Shown: positions 33,701-43,603 of the stretch, one piece after another | Numbering within the stretch: position 1 is the stretch's first letter | Layout of the letters: each line of letters opens with the position of its first letter | Assembly (NCBI RefSeq): GCF_001540865.1 | Contig: NC_033628.1 | Coordinates: 8,270,306-8,334,305, forward strand | DNA: 64,000 nt | Direction of reading: 5' to 3' | Source of the DNA: Ananas comosus | Lineage: Eukaryota > Streptophyta > Magnoliopsida > Poales > Bromeliaceae | Translations under genes and position numbers: made by a program | Notes under the pieces: generated by a model | What the model saw: the letters and a program-made list of their open reading frames with translations, nothing else | Told to the model about the DNA's origin: nothing | Databases searched by the model: none

Positions 33701-36249
33701 CCCGAGAGCTGAAATTCTGGGACTTAGCCACTTTCCCAGATTTCACTCACCCGGGTCCAATTCACTACACAATGGTCCTAATGCTTATAGGATCGACTCC
33801 GCGTCCCGTTCTTTTCGACGAAAGTCGGCACATTTCACGGGGAAGTGATACGTTACAAACATAAAGTCCACAATATGCACTATCATGCATGTCTACTAAT
33901 CCAACTAGGATGCACTCTCTAGTATTAGTTTCCATATTATACCTTAAGTATCAAAGTTCAATCCTCGTCATGGATCTACACGTGTGTAGTTCGGCTTGCG
34001 CCGTGCCAAAAATGGCCCCATAGTAGTCAACATTCCCACCCTAGGAGTGAGCCTCCCCCACGGCATTCTATTTCGGCACCCAATCCCGCACGAACGAGTT
34101 TGTGTCGCGTAGGCTATCTCCGAAATGCCGGCTTGTGGGGAGCGACCCTCACAAGCATGTGCGAATGAGCACAATGGCAAGCAAGCATGATCAATAGTAT
34201 CCAGCTCTCGGTCATCATGTCTAAAACATGAAATAAGTATCAACGACCCCAAAGGTCCAATATAGTATCACATTGTCAAGATTTGTCATTTACTAACCCA
34301 GATGTCACTACATAACGCTCATGTTTACTATGTCAAGTATAAGTCACTAATTTATAAGCACATAGCACTTGTCATTATCCTATTCAAGTTAGTTCACTAT
34401 TGTTCAATTCTGAAGGAGGGTTCACACTTAGGCTATTCCACTATAGCTAAGGAAGTCCTTTTCTTGTGCTATATGCATAAGTATTACAAGATATTTACAA
34501 TGCCCATAACGAATGCCATGCATATACTTTTCTACCAATGCCTTCACTACATGGAGAAATAAACCATCATGCAAATGATTTCATACAATTAGTACTACAT
34601 GCAATAATCCATCTTTTCATTCGCCCAAGGGCGTTCCAATCTCAATTCACATGTCCAACACATGGAAGGCAACTATCGATCCCTAGACCGAATGCATTAT
34701 CACAATGCTGTGAACTAGTTGTTCAACTAGATTAGGTTTACCAAACTTAGTTCCATGTTGATCCTAACATGTGCTTATGTCACAATGTCATATTTTCCTT
34801 GTCTATCACAAGTATGCCTCATCATGCAACTAATTGCTAAGCCTCATTCATTTCACGGTTTATGCTTGGTTAATAAAATCAAACCCTTGTTTGTCTCTAA
34901 CATGCTCTCTATTACTACATAATAGGTAATGCACCCACATGTCATTAAAACGCAAGTCCACGTTATATATCTCTACTACATAGAGTATCAAGATCCTATA
35001 CATGACATGTAATCTCTAACATGCTCCTTAGGTGTATAAGAGAGTAATCATCATGAATGGTCACTTTATGCCCAAATCCACATATATGCCTCTACCACAT
35101 AGAGCATAAATTTTACTACACATGACATGTATGTATTATGTTTTCATAAATTCTAGCATATCATATTAAGTATGAATAAGCACCTAAATATGTCTTAAAA
35201 TCATAAAGAAGATATAGGGGGAGTTTACCCATTTCGGTGAGGTCAAACCCACCGGAAACACTTTGAACCCTTTCGTTCCTTCGAACAAAGTTGTCCCCCA
35301 AGCTCCTAGCACCCTAAAAGAAATTCTAAAGGGTTAAAAACTCCAAAATGACAACTTTGAAAATCATCGAAAATTTACACATGCAAAAGTGTAAAATACC
35401 TTGGGTCAAGAAGAACTTGATCAAAACCCAAATCGAATCTAGAAAGCTTCAAATCCAACCTATAAGAGTGTTCTACACCCATCAATTTCAACCCAAAAGC
35501 TCCCAAATGAAAAGCCCCAAACAAAATCCTAGTTTCTACAAAACTAGGTTTTCATCTCAAAAAAACTATCAAAATATGAATCAAATGAGAGATTAAAGTT
35601 ACTAACCTCTCTTACAGTTCCCAACCAAGCCAGAAAGGTGTTAGGGTTGGAGTCCTTCCCTCAAACAAGCTCAATCCCTCACTTCAAGGCTTCTCCAATG
35701 GTCCAAAAGCAAAACCCTTGAAGAAGAAACAAAAGAGGAGATCAAACCTTGAAATCTCCTAAGAAAAGAAATGAAATCAAAAGAGAAATGGTGGAGGAAC
35801 TAACCTCCTCCTCCTCAGGTTGTAGTTCAAAAGAGCCCCTCAAGGGGTGGGGTGCTATTTAAAGAGATGCTACAATCTCAAAAAGAACCTTAAAAAATCT
35901 AGTCTGCACGCAGCACTGCGTACCGGTGACACGGGGAAGAGTACCGGTACCAGGTCACAAAGCTGCCAAAACCCGAGCCTCGGCCAAGCAGAAAAATACA
36001 CTGGATACCGGTACAAGCGCGATGCAGTACCAGTACCAAGTCCAGTACCGATACTCTGCCAATGCAGTACCGGTACGCAGCCTCGCAGAGTCCAACTCGA
36101 GAGCAGTCCAAAATCTGAAATTTTGAGATTTTGGTGCTAAGTTTTCACTCTCGCTCCTCGGGATGCGAGTCATAAGTCGGAACACAGTCAACGACCCTCC
36201 AGAAAACCTAGAAAAGTTCGGAACACTGATCAAACACTCGAACCTTACA
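30717..36249 (-). repeat. Gypsy LTR 'G', interrupted by solo LTR 'H'
   Basis: Starts TGTCACGCCATGG and ends CCTTACA. Removing the nested LTR at 31537-33857 leaves ~3.2 kb. Landmarks: hairpin block at 31110-31142, the GCACAATGGCAAGCAAGC block at about 34168, and a GTACCGGTAC palindrome array at 35923-36075. It matches LTR 'E' (18991-21576) in reverse orientation. The internal region beyond a short gag piece is lost. Confidence 0.8.
31537..33857 (-). mobile_element. Solo Gypsy LTR 'H' nested in LTR 'G'
   Basis: 2,321 bp from TGTCACGTCCCGAGG to CGTTACA, flanked by the exact duplication AACAT (31532-31536 and 33858-33862). It holds the hairpin block (32012-32041), a GA-rich tract (33309-33357), and an array of GGGACCGGTC palindromes (33499-33712) 145-360 bp from its minus-strand 5' end. 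Confidence 0.93.
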
Positions 36250-36261
36250 ATTTGCTAAAGT

Positions 36262-36860
36262 TCAGTATGTTATACTGCTGGTCAACCCTCTCTTTATTAA
36301 GTTATCTATTGTTTGCACCCTCTTTTTGAGAACTAGCCAGCAAAACACCTTTCCTTTCAAGGGTATACGGAGCCTCCATATTTTACTTTTTCGTACATCC
36401 CTCGTACCCCCGTCGCTCAGCGAGGTTAATTTCATCGTAAATCTATCGTCAAGATTCCAACGCCATATCACGCTATCTAATCTTTGCTCTACTCTAATAT
36501 CCAAAATCCTTTCCATTAGTACAGCATAGCTAGCTCCCATACCGAGACCAGTGTTGTTGACACCTCTCATGATCTTGTTCCATTTCCACCCATCGCTTGT
36601 CATACAGTCATTGACTCGCATATTTCTTGCGTGCTACCATAGCGTACAAATCTGGAAAAAGTGATTGTAATGTGACTTCTCCGCACCACCGGTCTGACCA
36701 AAAGTCGATGCTACTCCCGTTACCTAGCTTATATGATACTCCCCATTTGAAGACTCCACTCAGGTTTAGGACTCCCTTCCACCAGTGAGAGAAAGGTCTA
36801 AAGGATTTTCCCTCCCTCAGCGGTCTTCTTCTAATGTAAAATAAATCATGAATGATCTTA
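36262..36860 (-). pseudogene. LINE fragment (zf-RVT-like C-terminus)
   Basis: Minus frame 36621-36262 contains a segment DGGTRDVRKSKIWRLRIPLK followed by GKVFCWLVLKKRVQTIDNLIKRG, the pattern of the zinc-binding RT domain (zf-RVT) at the C-terminus of plant LINE proteins. Flanking bases to 36860 read weakly in the same style. The rest of the element is absent; the gag-only Gypsy element is inserted just beyond. Confidence 0.75.
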
Positions 36861-36948
36861 GTCCACTACAACTGAGGCATTATAAAGAGCTTTAAATTAT
36901 CCAAAATTTGCTCAAAATCAAGTTTCTGGGAGAACAGAAGTTTCAGGC

Positions 36949-39900
36949 TGTCACGCCCCGCGACCAACCGCCAATTTGAACCGGGTCGCGGCGCCGACGA
37001 TAGACCGCCGAACGGACCGTGGTTTCCCCTGTACGCGGACAGAGTCTCCCCTGTACGTTCTAGGCGTCGCAATCCAAACAATCAACGAATGTTCCAATCA
37101 GGAATGGATATCAATCCAGATTGCATAAGGAAGTATCAAAAACATAAACTACTTGCTATTACAAGCATTCATTTAGTACAACTGAGTTTCAGTTACATTT
37201 TACTTCCAAATTACAATCTAATTATTACATCATTTAGTTTACAAGCTTGATACATTTTGATTCCTGCCTTCTAGTCCCCTAAGCTAGACTCAGGGTACTG
37301 CTACCTCGGTCTCTGTGGTAGGGCGCTATCTACTGAGCTACGCCCTCACCTTGCGCCACCGCGCTACACACGTACAACCTGAAAACACCCCAAAACCACG
37401 TGGGGTGAGAACCAACTCCATGGTTCCCAGTGGATACGGCCACCCAAGGGAAAAGCTCGACCGATAGGTCCGAGGAGGCACTGCAACATGTTAGTTCAAC
37501 AATATACACCAGATATATATTCAATTGAAATACATGCCATGCCTCACGATATGCGATATGAAAATCATGCAACTCTATGCAACAACTAGTAGATCATTAG
37601 ATTCTACATTTACTTGGCTACTCTTAGCATATATCTTTACTCTAAGGTTTCTACTACCTTAGGTTCACACTCGCGTCCCCTGGCTCCTAAGGTCTCTATT
37701 ACCTTAGCTTAAGCCTCTATCTCTAGCTTATAAGGGTTCCTCTACCCTATCGAAGCTAACCACCCGATTCGGCTTCGAGTCAATCATCCGCGGATAGCCC
37801 GCGCACCGGCTGCTCATCAGCCTACCGCCCTCTCTGTCTCAGCCCCCTAGCGGCGAAGTCGTCGCACACGCTAAGCTCGGCTCAAGTCGCACGACTTGAC
37901 CATCCGGTGGCGATAGCATTGCACTTACCCAGCGTGAGCTCGAGTCCTGACACACCGTCTGGCGGCGAACGGATCGCACCACACCAAACAACGGTACATG
38001 TCAGACTCAGCCACCTGGAGGCACCTGTATCGTACTTACCCAGCATGGATTCAGTCTGCTCTGGCTGTCTGATCCTCAAATGGCTCAACCATCCTGGCGG
38101 CGAAATCGTCGCACAAACGCCACGGCAATGGTTCAAGCCCCGGGCGGTGATCTTCATGTGATCGCCCCCAATCCTCCTTCGGTACCAAGCTCGGCGGCGA
38201 AGTCGTCGCACAAACGCCCTAGCTTCTACCAGGGTCATCACAAGTCATGGGATTCCAGAATCCACTTTCCATAGGTCGAGGGTCCATAACCAACCCTATA
38301 CTTTCGACCTATCTCATCCTAGTGGCTATTCCACTATGCTCATCAACCTAGGTTCCAATACTCTAGGTCCTATGTCCATGTCATTTGACCTAGATGCCTT
38401 TGCTAGGTTCTTGTCATCTTTGCCTAGATGTCTCCTTCTAGGTTTACTAGTTCGACCTAGGTTTACTAACACTAGGTTCGATGCCACACCAAGATTGTTC
38501 GACTCTAGGTTCACTTGTTTAACCTATGTTCTTTAACACTAGGTTAGATGCCACTCGATCTATCTGACAACCTAGTTGTCCAATCAACTCTACTCACACT
38601 AGAGTTATTATCTCATACTTTCTACTTGGCATTTACTCTATGCATCTTTATTCATCATGCATTCTATTTACTTAGCCTTTACTTTATGCATATTTATTAA
38701 TGCACCATTTAGTCTTGTCTACATGCACATGCATCAACATGAGATTACATTGCTAAGACATAATGGGCGACCTAGTCGCTTCGGAAAGCACAACCCACCT
38801 TAGTTAGCTTTCCGATTGCTTGTCGACACTTGCAATCGGCCTCCCGCGGCACCCGACACCCTTTTGGGCCCGATCTCACAATTGTTCCCCAAGAGCGCGC
38901 CGCTTCGCCGTTTCAAGTGCTAGCGATCTTTGCCTTGCTGCTACGGTGCTCGGGATCCGATTTCACGATTTATGAATGTCGCCTCGGCCTCCCAGGCAGA
39001 AATAAAGCTCTGTGCCCCCGTTTCTTCAACGTCTTCGCAACGGCTTGTCGGATTGCCGAACCGACTTCGCTGGCGTGTTTCGTTACCTACCAATTAGGTT
39101 TACGAAGGGTCAAATGAGATCGAACTCATCTATTTACAAAAACCCCACTTGGATGCCCTAGAATGCCATCACCAACAAATCCACCAAATCCATCTATGAT
39201 TTGGGTATAAACCATCAAAATAGCATGCTAGGGTTCCAAACAAACCATCTCTAGGGTTTAAAAAACCCATCACAAGAGATCTACCATGAGAGGCTTGGAA
39301 GCTTACCTCTCCAAGAGCTCCAAGATGAAGAAGAAGATGAAGATGAAGATGAGGAAGAGGATCTCCTCCTTGGTCCTCTCCTTCCTTTCCTTTCCTTTCT
39401 CTTTTTTTTCTTCTCTTCTCTTTTCTCTTTTCTTTCTTTTCTTCTTCTCCTCCCTTGCACGATCGAAGAGAGGGAGAGAGGCTGAGGGAATGAGAGAGAG
39501 AGAGAGGAAAAGGTCTCTCTAATACCCTCTCTCATTTTGTAACAATATCCCCAAAGGCCCCTCCACTCTTCACCTCTTACACAGCCCTTACTGGGCATTC
39601 TGCGCACTGAGGGACCGGTCTCCCCGACCAGGGACGGGTCCCCGGGGCCTCCCCCTGCGGACACATGTTCGGGAACCGGTCTCTCCCTGAGAGACCGGTC
39701 GAGAGACCGGTCCTCGGGAGACCGGTTCCTCTTAGAGAGTCCGGTTCCCGAGAGCCAAACTTTCGGGACTTAGCCGATTTTCGGCTCTTCTCACTGGTGT
39801 CACAGGCTAGGACCGGTCCCTCCTCTGCCAGGGACCGGTTGCATCAGCAACCCCGCAGCCTTCAGCTGATGGGACCAGTCTCTCACCTCCATAGACCGGT

Positions 39901-40077
39901 CCTCGGGAGCAACTTCAGCCCAAAATGCTGATGGCATTATTTGCTCTCGTGGACTCCATTCCGATGCACTTCTTGGGTTTCGTGCATCATTAGCTTTTCC
40001 AAAGCTTATCAACTCGACCCTTGGTCGATTCCGGACGAAGCACGACTCTCGGATTTGGAGAATTCCTGGGTATGACA
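36949..40077 (-). repeat. Element D 3' LTR
   Basis: 3,129 bp, TGTCACGCCCCGCG to GGGTATGACA. Contains a hairpin block (37406-37433), a GGCGGCGAAGTCGTCGCAC minisatellite (37850-38220), a GAAGAT/CTTTTC-rich tract (39320-39515) and an ACCGGT palindrome array (39612-39902). Confidence 0.95.
37850..38220. repeat. Dispersed GGCGGCGAAGTCGTCGCAC repeat in LTR D
   Basis: Units near 37852, 37962, 38095 and 38190 share GGCGGCGAA(G/A)TCGTCGCAC, the second more diverged; the 44,500-44,880 region of the other LTR has the same set. Confidence 0.75.
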
Positions 40078-41903
40078 TTCTCCCCCTCTTAAAAGAGTTT
40101 CGTCCGCGAAACTTACTCGTTTCCAACCCCCTTCTATTCCTCGATCCACTCCTCGAGTACTCAAGGGTCCTAATGCACTTTTGTACTTCGGAGTGGCCTT
40201 TAATCTCATCGAACTCATTTAAAGGCCCACGACGAAGAATGTGAGACCACGTCTACTCACATTTTCCTCTTGCAACATCAAAAGTGCATTATCACTTTAC
40301 AAACCTCAATGGCGGTGTGAGTCAATACTCAAGACCCCACACACTAACATCACCAGCCACTCGGCTAAAGAAGGACCTATTCCTTCGCGGTTCTAGCGAA
40401 CATCATCACCGTTCAAGATCAGGGCTACCCTTTTATCCTTGTGGTGTGAATCTAGCAAGATCACATCAACTCGATGAATGATCCACCACCACAACTCTAT
40501 GTGCACGGGTAGACCCTCTCGACTCACTCAAATATTCACCAGGTGGCACTTCGCCAACCTGGACATTTGGGAGCCTGATGCTACCCTATCATCTTATCTG
40601 TACTACCACATTCTCATCTATCACGAGATGGCATTCTCTCGTGCATCTTAGATTCCCGATCCTCTTGAGAGCATCGTTCTCAACTCCAACTTTCCACGTG
40701 GCTATCCATTATTCAAGTGTCTCCTAGAGACCACTTTACTTTCTCTTTGTCCCTTGATATTGTAAGCCACGTTCATCACCACACGACCCCTGCGTTCTCG
40801 AATCCGAGCCCAACTCACTAATAGAGTTTTCGGCTATACCGATTGTCAGTTTCCTTAAGTGGACCAAAAAGGTCACCAATCCTGCGTAGGTCAATCACCT
40901 AACTCATCTCAACGACGCCTAGCGTCTCTCGCTCGCGAACGTAAACCTACTCAGCATCAGGCGACATTCTCATTGGAGAATTCACGCGCACTCCAAACAG
41001 GAGCATCCAAGTCCTCAAACCTCGTCAAGTCCTCGAGTACGGGTCACTACACCCTCGGTGTACTATCGATCTCGCGATTCAGCACGCGGCATTCCACGTA
41101 CACGGGTCTATGCTCGGACTACCGTCCTGACCTAAACTCTCCGCCCTACCAATAGGTATCGGGTCGCTGTCTCTCACAGCTGACTGCGCCTGCCCAATGG
41201 GCCCAGGCTCCACAGTGCACAAATGGTCCAGGCACGGGTCGTCCCCAAGCACTACCCGCCAACGTCGTCCTACACGACATGCTCTACAGAGCTACCAACC
41301 CTATGAGTGATCCATGGCGCGCTTTACACTTAGCCCTGCTGAAGTGCTACTTCCAATTCACTCGACCGGCTGAACAGAACCGCACCTCACGAGTAACTAT
41401 ACTCGAGCGCTCTACGCCTCTATAGCGTCTCACACGAAGTCTCGCATCAGGCAACTTAGCCTATGCGCACCGGCCACACGAGCAACAACTCGTCCACCTC
41501 AACTTGAAATACAACTAGGCCCACAGGCCAAACTCGGCACTAATCGACCAATTTCGCAACGGTGGATCATTACCCTGTTCGATCTATCGAATCCATATCC
41601 AAAATACTCTTGGGATATTCGGGTGTCCCCGAACATCAAGGCTCAACTCTCGCAATTTCTAATCCATTACTTTGAGAGTCCTTTCACCACTCGATTTCCA
41701 TTGCGAGGCTCGTTTTCTGTTCAAAATCACCACTAGCCATTTGCTAGTACCCATTGGCTCTCTACCTGTTCCAGCAGGCGCTATACTCTCATCCTGCTAG
41801 TATGCTCGGGTACCTACCAACCCAACCACTTGGTCCCTACTATGCAATGCAACAATAGGAGCAACTGACCAATGGTGAATGCATGCAATGCAACAACTCG
41901 AGA
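40078..41903 (-). other. Element D 3' interior: polypurine tract and noncoding DNA
   Basis: Minus-strand AAGAGGGGGAGAA adjoins the 3' LTR. The remaining ~1.8 kb has no pol domain in any frame. It occupies the place where pol and the 3' untranslated region would be. Confidence 0.8.
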
Positions 41904-43235
41904 TCATGCAAAAACATATGATTGCTCAATTAACTCATACCTGCCACGACGACGTCGACAACGGCAGGCATGGCCACTCGGCGCTCGTCGCGAACCCTCT
42001 GGTTGCAATGCCCTCAATGGCTGCTCCCCTAACCATGCCGCAGGTGGCATACCCGCCGGCGGTCCCGAAGAGGTATGGGCCATTGCCAGTGTCAAGGCCC
42101 AGCTGTCACCCTGCAGACACTCGTCCCGCACATGGCCCAGTAGCCCACACTTGAAGCACTTGCCCTCACGCTGTTCACACTGTTGTGGGAAATGAGAGCC
42201 CCCACAAATCATACATCTCGCCGAGGACCGAATGTGGTACGTCCCCGGAGCTCTAGATCGAGAGCGCATCCTCACTGAGGTCTGTTGGGAACTTGACTGA
42301 CTATCATGTCGCCTCACTGGCCGTTCTTTCCCTTTTTCCTTATAATGCTCCTCGCGCTTCTCCCGCAGAAATGCATTGCCTTGTTCTATCCACAAGGCCC
42401 GATCCAGGACTTCAGCAAAAGTCTGCAACTTAAGCACCAGCACTGCCTGGTACAAGTCTGGCCGAAGCCCCCGCACGAAACAGTCAGCCTTGTCCTCGTC
42501 ATCCCGCACCACGTTCGGGACACAATGCACGATACGAGAAAATTTCCGCTCGTATTGCCTGACCGTGCGACTTCCCTGCCGCAGCTTAAGAAACCTCTCT
42601 TGAAGTTTTCGCTTCTCTCTATCGGGGAAATAAGCAGAGAATATCATTCCCCGAAACTCTTCCCATGTCATAGGAGGGAGACTAGGCAGTCGATCTCGCT
42701 TGACGCCTTTCCACCACACCTTCGCCGACTGTTTGAGATAATACACGGCTAGGTTTACCTTGTCTCGCTCCAACGTGTACAGATTCTCGAAGAGTGTTTC
42801 CATGGAATCGATCCACATCTCAACGACCCACGGGTCTGGATCTTCACCATCAAAGGTAGGCGGATCAAATTTCTTGAAAGTCATGAGGGTTGCTAAAGCT
42901 CGCTCCCTCTCCGCCGCTACCTCCGGACTAACCAAAGTCGGGTCGCCCGACCCTGACGGAAACATCTCCGCCGCAACTCCCGGCTGTCCTCGACCAACCG
43001 CAGCTGGTGCTGCCACTAGCCGATCCACAGTTTCTTGGAGTCGCTCCATTCGCTCCTCCTGGCGCATGGCAGCCTCCTGCTGGTGCTGCACCATATCAAC
43101 TTGTTGTCTCATCACTCCAACGAGTGTGGCCAACTGATCAGGAAGCTTCGAGTCTCCGCTCGCGTCGGTTTGCTCAGGGGCACCACTTGTCCCCTCCCGC
43201 GCCGATCTGGACGAAGATCGCCTACGCGGTCCCAT
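41904..43235 (-). CDS. Gypsy gag polyprotein of element D
   Basis: The preferred start is the ATG at 43235 (MGPRRRSSSRSAREG), matching starts of sister copies; the frame is open 18 codons further upstream. About 443 residues. An N-terminal coiled segment DQLATLVGVMRQQVDMVQ is followed by the Retrotrans_gag core (FDPPTFDGEDPD, MIFSAYFPDREKRKLQERFLKLRQG, QYERKFSRIV) and a basic, serine-rich stretch. Then come two CCHC-like knuckles, CMICGGSHFPQQC and CFKCGLLGHVRDEC, for RNA binding. The tail after the knuckles loses similarity where protease would start. No stop or frameshift disrupts the domain, unlike all other gag copies here, so it may be functional. It would form the particle that packages the element RNA. 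Confidence 0.92.
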   Translation of the reverse strand: MGPRRRSSSRSAREGTSGAPEQTDASGDSKLPDQLATLVGVMRQQVDMVQHQQEAAMRQEERMERLQETVDRLVAAPAAVGRGQPGVAAEMFPSGSGDPTLVSPEVAAERERALATLMTFKKFDPPTFDGEDPDPWVVEMWIDSMETLFENLYTLERDKVNLAVYYLKQSAKVWWKGVKRDRLPSLPPMTWEEFRGMIFSAYFPDREKRKLQERFLKLRQGSRTVRQYERKFSRIVHCVPNVVRDDEDKADCFVRGLRPDLYQAVLVLKLQTFAEVLDRALWIEQGNAFLREKREEHYKEKGKERPVRRHDSQSSSQQTSVRMRSRSRAPGTYHIRSSARCMICGGSHFPQQCEQREGKCFKCGLLGHVRDECLQGDSWALTLAMAHTSSGPPAGMPPAAWLGEQPLRALQPEGSRRAPSGHACRCRRRRGRYELIEQSYVFA

Positions 43236-43584
43236 CGTTTCCTGAAACAGGACAACTCGATTAGCTCTCAACCAACTCGGGTTGAACACGAGACCACTAA
43301 CACCGGCTCAAAAGCCAATCAGGCGAAAGTCAAGCAAGGACGTCTATTCTCGTCACTCGGCTTTATGTTGTGCATGCCCAACATAAACACACTTGGTCGA
43401 GAATAAGCCATACCTTGAGTCTGCCTCTAATGTCCGTCTTAGAGGTTATGACACAACCCAATCCATTACCTTTCGCCACAAGTCACGAGTCATCGTCTCT
43501 CACGAGCCTTCTACTCCTATGGTTTCACTATTCTAGGGTCTCCTAGGTCTGTCTAAACTATTTTCTTCCCATTTTCTACTTTAT
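43236..43584 (-). other. Element D leader with dimer-site-like stem-loop
   Basis: Outer stem TATTCTCG (43345-43352) with CGAGAATA (43398-43405); inner stem TTTATGTTG (43362-43370) with CAACATAAA (43379-43387). In the RNA sense the 8-nt loop is G-GCATGC-A. It lies ~130-150 nt before the gag ATG and matches the layout at 21773-21829 and 30464-30544 with different stem sequences. Confidence 0.78.
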
Positions 43585-43596
43585 GCTCTGATACCA
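43585..43596 (-). promoter_or_regulatory. Element D primer binding site
   Basis: Plus strand GCTCTGATACCA, 7 bp from the 5' LTR at 43604; an intact tRNA-Met type PBS. Confidence 0.9.
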
Positions 43597-43603
43597 CTTT
43601 ATC

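Noticed and set aside
33499..33712. CRISPR-like regularly spaced palindromes
   Set aside because: Plant LTR context, variable unit length and spacing, no cas genes; they are U3 repeats of a solo LTR.
18991..36249. LTR E and LTR G as the two LTRs of one element
   Set aside because: They are in inverted orientation, each with its own PBS and gag start, so they are two elements.
36262..36621. Host gene with a zinc-binding RT-like domain
   Set aside because: The pattern is that of a LINE C-terminus, isolated and without start or promoter.
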